A stretch of 64,000 bases of DNA. Origin: Sphingopyxis solisilvae. GTDB taxonomy: Bacteria > Pseudomonadota > Alphaproteobacteria > Sphingomonadales > Sphingomonadaceae. Below, one piece after another: positions 34,988 to 43,893 of this stretch (within the stretch, counting starts at the first letter, position 1; every line of letters starts with the position of its first letter). Where the stretch lies: assembly GCF_015475875.1 (NCBI RefSeq), contig NZ_JADKYM010000004.1:123707-187706 (forward strand), read 5' to 3'. A program made the translations under genes and the position numbers. A model generated the notes under the pieces. The model did no database searches. It saw nothing but the letters and a program-made list of their open reading frames with translations, and was not told where the DNA came from.

Positions 34988-35554
34988 ATGCGGCGGACCA
35001 ATGCGCTGCGACTCTTGTGGCCCGCGGCGCTGGCCCTGGCCCTCGGCGCCTGCGCCGGGGGCAATTATCGCCCCGTCTCCGATACGCCGGTGCGCATCGG
35101 TCCCGCCTATACGATCCGGGGGATGACCTATGTGCCCGCCGCCGCGCCCACTTATGACGCGGTGGGTTATGCCAGCTGGTACGGCAGCGAATCGGGCAAC
35201 CGCACCGCCAATGGCGAACAATTCCGTCCCGGCTGGATCACCGCCGCGCACACTACCCTGCCGCTGCCGACCTATGTCGAGGTGACCGCGCTCGACAGCG
35301 GGCGGCGGATCATCGTGCGCGTCAACGACCGCGGCCCCTTTGCGCGCGGCCGCCTGATCGACCTGTCGCGCGGCGCCGCCGAGCAGCTCGGCATGAAAAC
35401 GCAGGGACATGCGCCCGTGCGCGTTCGCCGCGTCGAGCCGTCGGAGCGCGACCGCGAACGGCTGCGCAAGGGAAAGCCCGCAACCTCACTGCCGCCGCTG
35501 ACCGGGCGCGAACTGCAACGGTTACGCGAACGGCTGGCGACCGAGGCACGCTGA
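34988..35554 (+). CDS. rlpA: RlpA-like septal lytic transglycosylase lipoprotein
   Basis: A 188-residue lipoprotein with a lipobox at LALGAC and a double-psi beta-barrel domain. The active segment is GYASWYGSESGNRTANGEQF, and the catalytic Asp lies in RVNDRGPF. RlpA enzymes cleave glycan strands lacking stem peptides. The usual C-terminal SPOR domain for septal targeting is absent; the protein ends in a basic Arg/Glu-rich tail instead. Its position right after astB is metabolically odd and may simply reflect shared transcription. Confidence 0.88.
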   Translation: MRRTNALRLLWPAALALALGACAGGNYRPVSDTPVRIGPAYTIRGMTYVPAAAPTYDAVGYASWYGSESGNRTANGEQFRPGWITAAHTTLPLPTYVEVTALDSGRRIIVRVNDRGPFARGRLIDLSRGAAEQLGMKTQGHAPVRVRRVEPSERDRERLRKGKPATSLPPLTGRELQRLRERLATEAR

Positions 35555-35678
35555 CCCGCAAGCCGGAATTTCGCCGCCCCTTCCCTCGGCTGTCGGATTA
35601 ACTTACAGTTTACCATATGCGCTGCGAAGCGAATCCCGCTTTTGCGCCAGTGGCACGGCTCTTGCTGGATAAACTGCG

Positions 35679-35912
35679 ATGTTGAAAAAAGTCGGGCGCC
35701 TGTTCGTCATCAAGACACGCTTTGAAGCGTGCCTGATCATTTACGCACTTGCGGTCGGCGCGATGGCACGCGGCGCCGCCTATCTGGATCAATATCCGGG
35801 GATCGGCGGCAAGCTGCTGATGCTGGCGTGCAGCGGCGCCGTGTTCCTGGCCGGGGCCAAGATTTTCGATTGCCTGCGATACGAGCAGGCCGCGGCGGCG
35901 CAAGCGGACTGA
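35679..35912 (+). CDS. Small conserved-looking membrane protein, unknown function
   Basis: I do not recognise a family for this 77-residue protein. It has two hydrophobic segments (about 17-33 and 46-63), with a short polar loop YLDQYPGIGGK between them and charged ends. Codon use matches its neighbours, which supports a real gene. It lies 124 bases after rlpA and 49 bases before the PhaZ-like gene. Confidence 0.65.
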   Translation: MLKKVGRLFVIKTRFEACLIIYALAVGAMARGAAYLDQYPGIGGKLLMLACSGAVFLAGAKIFDCLRYEQAAAAQAD

Positions 35913-35961
35913 TCGACCGTCGGCCTTTCGCACGTCACGAAGATATGCGACAGCGCGCAGC

Positions 35962-36714
35962 ATGAGCAGGATCAGCGGCCGCCCCGTCATCAGCAGCGAA
36001 CATGTTTACGGACTGCGGCTGCGCGTCGGCCGCTGGCGTGCCGATACGAACGGCACACCGCTGCTGTTTCTCAACGGGATCGGCGCCGACCTGGCCGCGG
36101 CGGCACCGCTGCTCGCGCAGATCCACGGCCGCGAGGTCTGGACGCTCGACATGCCGGGCGTCGGCGGATCACCCGACGCAATCCTGCCCTATGGCGCACC
36201 GACCATGGCGGCGGTGGTGATGGAAATCGCCGACCGGCTGGGTCACGACATGATCGACATCGCGGGATTCAGCTGGGGCGGCGCGCTGGCGCAGCAGATC
36301 GCGATCCAGTTTCCGGAGCGTGTCCGTCGTGTCGTTTTGATGGCCACGACTCCGGTCATGAATGCGCCGGGGATCGGCTGGGGCGCGATGTTCGACGACG
36401 ATATGCAGGCGAGCGGATTGAAGATTCAGACCGCGACACCGCTGGGCATCGCCTATCAGAGCATGGCGATGGCCGGCTGGTCGAGCGCCGCGCTGCTACC
36501 GGCCTTGAAGAACCTCCCGACGCTGGTGCTTGTCGCGCGCGAAGATGGTGTCATGCCGCCCTGTTACGGTCAGATGCTCGCCAGCCTGATCGACGGCGCG
36601 GTGCTGGAGGAGGTCGCGGGGTCGCACCTGTTCCCCTTCACCCACGCCGCCGCGATCGCGCAACGGATCAGCGTGTTTCTGGACGAAGCTCCGGCGCAGC
36701 AAGCCGCCGCGTAA
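35962..36714 (+). CDS. PhaZ-like alpha/beta hydrolase (intracellular PHA depolymerase type)
   Basis: A 250-residue alpha/beta hydrolase. NGIGADL, LDMPGVGGS and the nucleophile elbow GFSWGGALAQQ closely resemble intracellular medium-chain PHA depolymerases (PhaZ). The AMAMAGWSSAALLPAL stretch corresponds to the lid region. It ends with SHLFPFTHA, carrying the catalytic His. It is shorter than Pseudomonas PhaZ (about 283). No phaC or phasin gene is nearby, so the PHA role is a homology guess. The 3' end overlaps the convergent hydrolase gene by 47 bases. Confidence 0.7.
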   Translation: MSRISGRPVISSEHVYGLRLRVGRWRADTNGTPLLFLNGIGADLAAAAPLLAQIHGREVWTLDMPGVGGSPDAILPYGAPTMAAVVMEIADRLGHDMIDIAGFSWGGALAQQIAIQFPERVRRVVLMATTPVMNAPGIGWGAMFDDDMQASGLKIQTATPLGIAYQSMAMAGWSSAALLPALKNLPTLVLVAREDGVMPPCYGQMLASLIDGAVLEEVAGSHLFPFTHAAAIAQRISVFLDEAPAQQAAA

Positions 36715-37711
36715 GAAAGCCTGCGATTGCCTCGGCGGTCGCATCGGGCGCTTCCTCCATCGGCAAATGACCGATGCCGTCGAGCAACACGACCTCCGAC
36801 TCCGCAATCCGTTCATGAAAGGTCTGCGCGGCGCTCGCGTTAATCAGCCGGTCCTCGGTCCCGAACAGGATCAGTGTCGGGGCGGTGATTTCCCCCACCC
36901 GGTCCGCCATCGCCGGCTCGCGGTCTTGGCGCGCGCGCAGCACCGTCGCTTCGCGATTGCCGGGAAAGCGCAGCAATTCCCAATAGCGGTCGACCATCGC
37001 CGCTTCGACGATCGCCTGGTTTTCGACCGAACCGCGCAGCGATTGTTCGACCAGCACGCGCGGGGTGATCTGTGTCGCCAGCCAGCGACCAAATGGATAT
37101 TTCAGGATGCGGAAGCCGACATTCGATTCGGGCGCCTTTTCGCCGCGGCGCAGCGGCATCCCCGCCGCGTCGAGCAACAGTAGCGCGTCGACGCGATCCG
37201 GGTGCGCGAGCGCGTACCGCCACGCAACCCAGCCGCCCATCGAATTTCCACCCAGGACAAAGCGTTCGATGCCGAGTTTCGCCGCGACGATATCGACCGC
37301 CGCGGCCATGCCGCCGGCGCCGTAATTTTTGTCGGGCGTCCCCCCGGTAAGCCCATGCCCCGGCAGGTCGAGCGTGACGATGCGGTAATCGGCGCCCAAT
37401 CGGCGCACCAGCGGTTCCCAGGTATGCAGGCTGCTGTTCGAACCGTGGAGCAGGATGATCGCCGGCGCACCGGGCTTGCCCTGATCGCGGTAATGGACGC
37501 GTTGGCCGCCCGGTCCGGCTGCAAAAGCGGCGTCCGCGTCGCCATATTTGGCGATCATCGCGTCGCGGTCGGTATCGGGGGTGCGGAGCAGCAGGAAAGC
37601 GGCGAGGATGGCGACCAGCGCGGCGAGCGGGATCAGCACCCGTTTGCGGCGGAGCAGCGGACGCCGCGGCGGCAGCGGCTCGAAATCCTCGTCGTCGATC
37701 CGGTTTGTCAT
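36668..37711 (-). CDS. Membrane-anchored alpha/beta hydrolase
   Basis: A 347-residue protein with an N-terminal membrane anchor (residues about 26-45, after a basic stretch) and a soluble alpha/beta hydrolase domain. The segment IILLHGSNSSLHTWEPL gives the oxyanion side, and the nucleophile elbow is LGGNSMGGWVAW. The His lies in DGIGHLPMEEAP and the acid in LFGTEDRLI. The substrate is unknown. The ATG at 37711 is preferred to a GTG three bases upstream. Its 3' end overlaps the convergent PhaZ-like gene. Confidence 0.85.
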   Translation of the reverse strand: MTNRIDDEDFEPLPPRRPLLRRKRVLIPLAALVAILAAFLLLRTPDTDRDAMIAKYGDADAAFAAGPGGQRVHYRDQGKPGAPAIILLHGSNSSLHTWEPLVRRLGADYRIVTLDLPGHGLTGGTPDKNYGAGGMAAAVDIVAAKLGIERFVLGGNSMGGWVAWRYALAHPDRVDALLLLDAAGMPLRRGEKAPESNVGFRILKYPFGRWLATQITPRVLVEQSLRGSVENQAIVEAAMVDRYWELLRFPGNREATVLRARQDREPAMADRVGEITAPTLILFGTEDRLINASAAQTFHERIAESEVVLLDGIGHLPMEEAPDATAEAIAGFLTRRLAAPELRPETR

Positions 37712-37769
37712 CACGCCCCCCTCAAGGCCGCGGCGACCCTAGCGCGCCCGCACCATCCGTCAATGCACG

Positions 37770-39437
37770 CTATTGATGGATCGACCGGCGAAAAGTTTCG
37801 GGCAGGAAGAACAGACCGATCACCAGCGTGACGACGGCAACGACCACGGGGTACCACAGGCCGTAATAGATGTTGCCGGTCGCCGCGACCATCGCGAACG
37901 CCGTCGTCGGCAGGAAGCCGCCGAACCAGCCGTTGCCGATATGATAGGGCAGCGACATGGCGGTATAACGGATGCGGCTGGGGAACAGTTCGACGAGCAG
38001 CGCGGCGATCGGGCCGTAGACCATCGTCACCAGCAGCACGAGGTAGAAGAGGATGGCGACGACCAGCGGCTTGTTGATCGCCGCGGGATCGGCCTTGGCC
38101 GGGTAGCCCGCATTGGACAGCGCCTGTGCAAGCTGTTCACGGAACGCCGCGATGGCATCCGCGCGCTCGTCTCCCGAAGGTTGCGCCGGATCGGGTGCGG
38201 CCAGCACGCGCGAGCCGATCCGGACCCGCGCCGGATCGCCGGTTATCTGCTCGCGCGTGAAGGCCGTGTAGCTGACACCCGCCTTTGCCAGCGCCGATTT
38301 GACGATGTCGCATCCGGTGCTTTCGAACTTGTTGCGCCCGATCGGGTCGAACTGGAAAGCGCAGGTGCCGGGGTCTGCGGCCATGATCACAGCGGCATTT
38401 TGCTGCGCCTTCGCCATTGCGGGATTCGCCGCGCTGGTCAGCATCTGGAAGGTGGGAAAATAGGTGAGCGCGGCGAGCGCGCACCCCGCAAGGATGATGG
38501 GCTTGCGGCCGATCTTGTCGCTCAGCCAGCCGAAGAAAATGAAAAAGGGCGTGCCGAGAATCAGCGCGATCGCGATCAATATGTTCGCGGTTGCGCCGTC
38601 GACCTTCAGCGTCTTTTCAAGGAAAAACAGCGCATAGAATTGGCCCGTGTACCAAACTACCGCCTGCCCCGCGACGGCGCCGAACAGCGCGACGATCACC
38701 CATTTGAGGTTTCCCCAGCGCCCGAAGGCTTCGGTCAGCGGCGCCTTCGAGGTCGTGCCCTCGTCCTTCATCTTTTGAAAGACCGGGCTTTCGTTGAGCT
38801 GCATGCGGATCCACAACGAGACACCGAGCAGGATGATCGAGATCAGGAACGGGATGCGCCAGCCCCAGTCGGCAAAGGCGGTCTCCCCGATCAGGGTGCG
38901 GATGATGATGACGACGCCGAGCGCCGCGAACAGCCCGAGCGTCGCGGTCGTCTGGATGAAGCTGGTGAACAGCCCGCGTTTCCCCTCGGGCGCATGTTCG
39001 GCCACATAGGTCGCGGCGCCGCCATATTCGCCGCCGAGCGCCAGTCCTTGGAGCAAGCGCAGGATGACAAGCAGGACCGGCGCGGCGACGCCGATCGAGG
39101 CGTAGTTGGGCAGGACGCCGACGAGAAAGGTCGACGCGCCCATCAGCCCCATCGTGACGAGGAACGTGTTCTTGCGCCCGACCAGATCGCCGATGCGCCC
39201 GAAGACGATCGCGCCGAACGGCCGCACCGCAAAGCCCGCGGCAAAGGCCGCAAGCGCGAAGATGAAGCCGGTGGTTTCGTTGACGCCGGAGAAGAACTGC
39301 GCCGAAATGACCGTCGCGAGCAGGCCATAAAGGTAGAAATCATACCATTCGAACACGGTGCCGAGCGAGGAGGCGAGGATGACCTTGCGTTCGCTTTGGC
39401 GGGTGTCGATGGGTGTCGTTGCCCCTGCGTCCGTCAT
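37770..39437 (-). CDS. MFS transporter, metabolite:H+ symporter (MHS) type
   Basis: A 555-residue twelve-helix transporter of the ProP/ShiA-like MHS family. TM1 has SSLGTVFEWYDFYLYGLLA, loop 2-3 has GRIGDLVGRKN, and TM5 has QGLALGGEYGGAATYVAEHAP. Between TM8 and TM9-like segments there is an unusual soluble insertion of about 115 residues with two Cys (TCAFQFDP and STGCDIV) predicted to face the periplasm; typical MHS members are about 430-450 residues. The substrate is unknown. The ATG at 39437 is chosen by homology. Confidence 0.85.
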   Translation of the reverse strand: MTDAGATTPIDTRQSERKVILASSLGTVFEWYDFYLYGLLATVISAQFFSGVNETTGFIFALAAFAAGFAVRPFGAIVFGRIGDLVGRKNTFLVTMGLMGASTFLVGVLPNYASIGVAAPVLLVILRLLQGLALGGEYGGAATYVAEHAPEGKRGLFTSFIQTTATLGLFAALGVVIIIRTLIGETAFADWGWRIPFLISIILLGVSLWIRMQLNESPVFQKMKDEGTTSKAPLTEAFGRWGNLKWVIVALFGAVAGQAVVWYTGQFYALFFLEKTLKVDGATANILIAIALILGTPFFIFFGWLSDKIGRKPIILAGCALAALTYFPTFQMLTSAANPAMAKAQQNAAVIMAADPGTCAFQFDPIGRNKFESTGCDIVKSALAKAGVSYTAFTREQITGDPARVRIGSRVLAAPDPAQPSGDERADAIAAFREQLAQALSNAGYPAKADPAAINKPLVVAILFYLVLLVTMVYGPIAALLVELFPSRIRYTAMSLPYHIGNGWFGGFLPTTAFAMVAATGNIYYGLWYPVVVAVVTLVIGLFFLPETFRRSIHQ

Positions 39438-39503
39438 CGTCGTCCCTTCGCTCTTGTTGAGCGACGGTAGCCGGTGTCGATGCAGCGTCAATGGGTTCCA
39501 ATC

Positions 39504-39584
39504 GTCATTGCGAGCGGAGCGAAGCAATCCAGAGCGGCCTACGCACACTCTGGATTGCTTCGTCGCTACGCGCCTCGCAATGAC
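39504..39584. repeat. Intergenic palindrome, family A, copy 3
   Basis: GTCATTGCGAGCGGAGCGAA opens the left arm and CAATCCAGAG closes it. The right side has CTCTGGATTGCTTCGTCGCT and ends CTCGCAATGAC. It lies between the MFS gene start and the rhlE end, so it forms the 3' region of the rhlE transcript. Confidence 0.92.
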
Positions 39585-39597
39585 GAGATATTTAGCA

Positions 39598-40977
39598 TCA
39601 ACCGACGCGCGTCACAGCACCCTTGTGGGCGCCAACGCTCTTGCTCCGCGGGCGAAAGCGGCGCTTGCGCTGGCCTTCAGCGCCATCACCGGCGGGAGCG
39701 TCGCGGCGCGGACCACGATCGCCGCGCGGCTGGCCACCGCTGGCCTGGCGGCGCGCATCCTGACGCTGGCGGTTCGGGTCGCGGCCCTGGCTGCCGGTGT
39801 CGCGCGGGCCTGCAACGGGCTTGGGCAGGTTGCGCACCAGCTCGTTGAAATTCTCGGGCAGCGGCATCGGTTCGGATTTGCTGCGCGTGACGCGCTCGAT
39901 GTCCTTCATATACGGCCGCTCATCGGGGGCGATGAAGCTGATCGCCATGCCCTCGGCGCCGGCGCGCGCGGTGCGGCCGATGCGGTGGACATATTGTTCG
40001 GGGACGTTCGGGATCTCGAAGTTGATGACGTGCGAAACCCCCGACACGTCGATACCGCGCGCGGCAATGTCGGTCGCGACGAGCAGCTTGATGTCGCCCG
40101 AGCGAAACGCCTGCAACGCGTGGGTGCGCTGCGACTGGCTCTTGTTACCATGGATCGCCATCGCCTTGATCCCCGCGCCCGCGAGATGGCGCACGACGCG
40201 GTCAGCGCCATGCTTGGTGCGGGTGAAGATCAGCGCGCGATCGATATCCTGCGTCGCAACGACCGAGTGCAGCAGCGCCTGCTTTTCCTTCTGCTCGACG
40301 AAGGTCGCGAACTGACGGATTTTCTCCACGGTGGTCGCCTGCGGGGTGACCGACACGGTGACGGGATCGTTGAGGAACTGTTCGGCAAGATGCGCGATTT
40401 CCTTCGGCATCGTCGCCGAGAAGAACAGGTTCTGGCGGCGCGACGGGAGCAGCTTGGCAACGCGGCGCAGCGAATGGATGAAGCCCATGTCCATCATCTG
40501 GTCGGCTTCGTCCAAAACGAAGATTTCGACATCGTCGAGGCGCAGCGCGCGCTGGTCGATCAGGTCGAGCAGACGGCCCGGGGTCGCGACGAGGATGTCG
40601 ACGCCGCCCGAAAGGTCGCGGATCTGCTTGTTGATCGGCACACCGCCGAACACGGTCGAAACCGACAGCTTGGTGAAACGGCCATAATCGCGGCAGCTCT
40701 GCGCGATCTGCGCGGCGAGCTCGCGCGTCGGCGCGAGGACGAGCATCCGGCAACCGCGCGGGGTCGGGCGATGCGGATAGGTCAGCAGGTGATGGATCGA
40801 GGGCAGCGAGAAACCGGCGGTCTTGCCGGTGCCGGTCTGCGCGATGCCGCACAGGTCGCGGCCCTTCATCAGCGGCGGGATCGCCTGCATCTGGATCGGG
40901 GTCGGGACGGTATAATCCTTGGCGGCGAGCGCGCGATTGATGTCGGCGTGCAGGCCAAAGTCGTTGAAAGTCGTCAT
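39598..40977 (-). CDS. rhlE: DEAD-box ATP-dependent RNA helicase, RhlE type
   Basis: A 459-residue helicase. The Q motif is TPIQMQAIPP, motif I is AQTGTGKT (46-53), and the DEAD motif is FVLDEADQMMD. SAT is in FFSATMP, and motif VI is HRIGRTARAG. A basic Arg/Gly/Gln-rich tail of about 75 residues follows and likely adds RNA binding. It remodels RNA in ribosome assembly or mRNA decay. The ATG at 40977 is used because homology begins at TFNDFGLHADI; a much longer open reading upstream has no similarity. The long leader is described separately. Confidence 0.93.
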   Translation of the reverse strand: MTTFNDFGLHADINRALAAKDYTVPTPIQMQAIPPLMKGRDLCGIAQTGTGKTAGFSLPSIHHLLTYPHRPTPRGCRMLVLAPTRELAAQIAQSCRDYGRFTKLSVSTVFGGVPINKQIRDLSGGVDILVATPGRLLDLIDQRALRLDDVEIFVLDEADQMMDMGFIHSLRRVAKLLPSRRQNLFFSATMPKEIAHLAEQFLNDPVTVSVTPQATTVEKIRQFATFVEQKEKQALLHSVVATQDIDRALIFTRTKHGADRVVRHLAGAGIKAMAIHGNKSQSQRTHALQAFRSGDIKLLVATDIAARGIDVSGVSHVINFEIPNVPEQYVHRIGRTARAGAEGMAISFIAPDERPYMKDIERVTRSKSEPMPLPENFNELVRNLPKPVAGPRDTGSQGRDPNRQRQDARRQASGGQPRGDRGPRRDAPAGDGAEGQRKRRFRPRSKSVGAHKGAVTRVG

Positions 40978-41344
40978 AAAATACTCACTCAGAGCGACGC
41001 GCACAGCGTCCATTCGTGTCGAACGGACGGCGCACGGCCGCGGGTTCGAAACGACCCGCGTGAAAGGGTGCCTCTGGGGACAATAGCGCTGGTCCGGCTC
41101 GTCCCGCGCCTGAGATTGGGCGGGAAAATCACGCTGCCGGTGGTTGCGGCGGATGGGTCCGCCATGCTGCGCTGCACAACATATGGCATGGGTTGCGCGA
41201 AATTGCAAGATAATTGCGCGCTTGCTTGGTCCGTTCGCGCGGCGCTTGTCGAAGGCCCGTTCTTTCTTCATCAAGGCCATCACGCGATGCGCGTCCCCCG
41301 CGCAGGCCGGGGCGACGCATAAGAACAACAAAAGGTAGGGATAA
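40978..41344. promoter_or_regulatory. Divergent regulatory gap between rhlE and glpK (367 bases)
   Basis: On the minus strand a TTGCAA hexamer (41203-41208) and CATATG (41180-41185) are 17 bases apart and could be the rhlE promoter, giving a leader of roughly 195 bases. That leader can fold two strong hairpins, at 41039-41060 (CGCGGGT/ACCCGCG) and 41007-41029 (CGTCC and TTCG pairing with CGAA and GGACG). A small family C palindrome lies at 41291-41318 near glpK. No coding frame in the gap looks real. Confidence 0.4.
41291..41318. repeat. Short palindrome, family C-like, upstream of glpK
   Basis: The 28-base stretch begins GCGTCCCCCGCGCAGGC and closes CGGGGCGACGC. It shares the CCCCCGCGCAGGC core with the full family C copy. 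It sits 26 bases before the glpK start codon, so if transcribed with glpK it would lie in the 5' leader. Confidence 0.55.
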
Positions 41345-42817
41345 ATGTCGGAAAAGATCATCGTCATCGACGAAGGGACGACCTCGACCCGCACGATGCT
41401 CTTTGCCGCCGACGGGACGCCGCTGGGCAGCGCGCAGCGCGAATTTCAGCAGCATTATCCGGGGCCCGGGCTCGTCGAGCATGATGCGGCAGAAATCTGG
41501 GAGGCCACCCTCGCCTGCACCCGCGCGATGATCAAGAAAGCCGGGGGAGCGGACAGGGTCGCGGCAATCGGGATTACGAACCAGCGCGAAACCGTTGTGT
41601 TTTGGGATCGCACGACCAGCGAACCGCTGGCGCCCGCGATCGTGTGGCAGGACCGGCGCACCGCTGCCGACTGCGCGGCGCTGAAAGAGGCGGGGCATGA
41701 AGCGGCGGTGCAGGCGACGACCGGTTTGCTGCTCGACCCTTATTTTTCGGGCAGCAAGATCGGCTGGGCGCTCAAGCACTGGCCGCAGCTGCGCGAGGCG
41801 GGTGATCGGCTGGCGGTCGGGACGATCGAATCCTATCTGGTCTATCGGCTGACCGGTGGGGTGCACGTGAGCGATGCAACCAACGCGTCGCGCACCTTGC
41901 TGATGGACATTAATGGCGCGGGCGGTTGGGACTCGGGGCTGTGCGACCTGCTGGGCGTCCCCATGGCACTTCTCCCCGAAATCACCGGCTGCACGACCAG
42001 CGTCGGCACGACCGATCCCGAGCTGTTCGGCGGCGCGATCCCGATTTGTGGCATGGCGGGCGATCAGCAGGCAGCGACGATCGGGCAGGCGTGCCTGTCG
42101 CCCGGGCAAACCAAGGCGACCTTTGGCACCGGCGCCTTCATCCTGTCGGCGAGCGGTACGGTGCGCCCGCAATCGGCCAATCGCCTGCTCGCGACGGTGC
42201 TGGTGCAAGAGGGCAACGTGCGCTCCTACGCATTGGAGGGATCGGTGTTCGTCGCGGGCAGCCTGATCAAGTGGCTGCGCGACGGGCTGGGGCTGCTCGC
42301 CAATGCGGGAGAGAGCGAGGGGCTCGCGCGATCGGTCGCCGACAATGGCGGCGTCTATCTGGTCCCTGCCCTCACCGGGCTCGGCGCGCCGCATTGGAGG
42401 CCCGATGCACTGGCGGCGATATCGGGGCTCAGCTTTGCCAGCACCAAGGCGCATGTCGCGCGCGCCGCGCTCGAGGCGCAGGCGTATCAGGCGCACGACC
42501 TGAAATCGGCATTCGCCGCCGACGGCGTCGATTGGGCCGACCTGCGCATCGACGGCGGCATGGCGGCGAACGACTGGATGGCGCAGGACCTGGCCGACAT
42601 GCTGGACATCACCGTCGAGCGGCCCGATTTCGTGGAGAGCACGGCTTTGGGCGCCGCGATGCTGGCCGCGACCGGGGCGGGGCTCTACCCCGATCTGGCA
42701 AGCGCGGCGAAAGCGATGCGCGGCACCACGACGCGCTTCACCCCCGGGCTGGGCGCCGACAAACGCAAAACGCGCCTTGCCGGCTGGCAAAGCGCGCTTG
42801 CGAAGGTTCTGGGATAG
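41345..42817 (+). CDS. glpK: Glycerol kinase
   Basis: A 490-residue FGGY-family kinase. It starts with the phosphate-1 loop IDEGTTSTR (8-16), has the glycerol-binding ITNQRETVVFWDR segment and VWQDRRT, and the catalytic-base region GMAGDQQAATIGQ. The adenosine region is GTGAFIL. It converts glycerol to sn-glycerol-3-phosphate. Glu10 replaces the more usual Gln of the DQGTTSSR loop. No glpF or glpD is adjacent. Start codon at 41345 follows AAAGGTAGGG. Confidence 0.94.
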   Translation: MSEKIIVIDEGTTSTRTMLFAADGTPLGSAQREFQQHYPGPGLVEHDAAEIWEATLACTRAMIKKAGGADRVAAIGITNQRETVVFWDRTTSEPLAPAIVWQDRRTAADCAALKEAGHEAAVQATTGLLLDPYFSGSKIGWALKHWPQLREAGDRLAVGTIESYLVYRLTGGVHVSDATNASRTLLMDINGAGGWDSGLCDLLGVPMALLPEITGCTTSVGTTDPELFGGAIPICGMAGDQQAATIGQACLSPGQTKATFGTGAFILSASGTVRPQSANRLLATVLVQEGNVRSYALEGSVFVAGSLIKWLRDGLGLLANAGESEGLARSVADNGGVYLVPALTGLGAPHWRPDALAAISGLSFASTKAHVARAALEAQAYQAHDLKSAFAADGVDWADLRIDGGMAANDWMAQDLADMLDITVERPDFVESTALGAAMLAATGAGLYPDLASAAKAMRGTTTRFTPGLGADKRKTRLAGWQSALAKVLG

Positions 42818-42825
42818 TTCCCGAT

Positions 42826-43018
42826 CCTCCCTGTCGCGAAGCGATGGGGAGGTGGCAGCGCGAAGCGCTGACGGAAGGGCTTTGGCGCAAGCGTTGCCGG
42901 CGCCGCCGCCACTCGCTGCGCGAGAGTGCTGGATCGTCCAGTCCCCCGGACCGGACTTGGATTGCCGGGGGCAATCCAACCCTGCATTCCCCCGCCCCAT
43001 GGCTTCGCCACGGGGAGG
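42826..43018. repeat. Intergenic palindrome, family B, copy 3 (long)
   Basis: The left end CCTCCCTGTCGCGAAGCGAT runs into GGGGAGG, and the right end is CCCCATGGCTTCGCC then ACGGGGAGG. The inner part contains GGATCGTCCAGTCCCCCGG and GGATTGCCGGGGGCAATCC, a second nested inverted repeat. It lies between the convergent genes glpK and rpmE and could terminate transcription from both sides. Confidence 0.8.
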
Positions 43019-43027
43019 ATAATTGGC

Positions 43028-43255
43028 TTAACGCTTGAGCGACAGGCCGCCGAAACGCTTGTTGAACTTTGCGACCTGACCACCCGCGTCGAGCAGACGC
43101 CCGGTGCCGCCGGTCCATGCCGGGTGCGCGGTGGGGTCGATTTCGAGCGTCATCACGTCGCCCTCTTTGCCCCAGGTCGAGCGCGTCTGATATTCGGTGC
43201 CATCGGTCATCTTGACCGTGATCATGTGGTACGCGGGGTGAATGTCTTTTTTCAT
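43028..43255 (-). CDS. rpmE: 50S ribosomal protein L31, zinc-free form
   Basis: A 75-residue L31 starting [19 protein letters not shown] and containing [18 protein letters not shown]. There is no cysteine at all, so this is the zinc-independent form common in Alphaproteobacteria. The ATG at 43255 is used; the open frame extends upstream without homology. It is the last gene of the minus-strand rpsB-fabZ block, 154 bases after fabZ, and may have its own promoter. Confidence 0.93.
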   Translation of the reverse strand: MKKDIHPAYHMITVKMTDGTEYQTRSTWGKEGDVMTLEIDPTAHPAWTGGTGRLLDAGGQVAKFNKRFGGLSLKR

Positions 43256-43409
43256 CTCTTGGCTCCTGTGCCGCTGGTTTCCGACCAGCGACTGAGTCGG
43301 TGCGTCCGAAGACGCGAAGCGGTGGCCCGTAACGGCGAACGAGGTAAAATGCAACACCCGCGCTCGTCGACCGGATCCAGTCCGGGGTGACGGCAAGGGA
43401 GGCTTCGGT

Positions 43410-43889
43410 TCAATCCGCCGGCGGGTCGGCGATCATCGCGGTGAACTGGCATTCGGTTGCCAGCTGGCCGTCCAGCATTGCCTTGCCCTCGAACTTGCAG
43501 ATGTTCCGCTTGGCCTGAAGAATGGTGACATGCAGGTCGAGCAGGCAGCCGGGTTCGACGGGCTTGCGGAACTTCACCCCGTCGATGCCCATGAAATAGA
43601 CGAGCTTGCCCGAGCCGCCGAGGCCCAGCGATTCGATGGCCAGGATGCCGCCCGCCTGCGCCAGCGCCTCGACAATGAGGACGCCGGGCATGATCGGTCG
43701 GCCGGGGAAATGCCCCTGAAAAAAAGGCTCGTTCATCGTCACTGCCTTGACCGCGTGGATCGAGGTGTCCTTCACCATCGATTCCACCCGGTCGACGAGC
43801 AGCATCGGATAACGGTGCGGCAGCAGCGTCAGGATACGGCGGATATCCACCGCGCCCATCGCCCCGGCCGCCTTTTCCCCGTCCGCCAT
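43410..43889 (-). CDS. fabZ: 3-hydroxyacyl-ACP dehydratase FabZ
   Basis: A 159-residue hotdog-fold dehydratase. The catalytic pair is His60 and Glu74 in [21 protein letters not shown]. It removes water from 3-hydroxyacyl-ACP in type II fatty-acid synthesis. The ATG at 43889 lies 4 bases after the ompH stop. In many Proteobacteria lpxD lies between ompH and fabZ and lpxA follows it; both are missing here. Confidence 0.95.
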   Translation of the reverse strand: MADGEKAAGAMGAVDIRRILTLLPHRYPMLLVDRVESMVKDTSIHAVKAVTMNEPFFQGHFPGRPIMPGVLIVEALAQAGGILAIESLGLGGSGKLVYFMGIDGVKFRKPVEPGCLLDLHVTILQAKRNICKFEGKAMLDGQLATECQFTAMIADPPAD

Positions 43890-43893
43890 CGGC

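Noticed and set aside
37773..39470. A 565-codon plus-strand open frame opposite the MFS gene
   Set aside because: Its composition is charged and repetitive, with no homology; the MFS gene on the other strand is clear.
41345..43018. A horizontally acquired island around glpK
   Set aside because: Composition matches the neighbourhood, and only ordinary intergenic palindromes are present; no integrase, tRNA or attachment site was seen.
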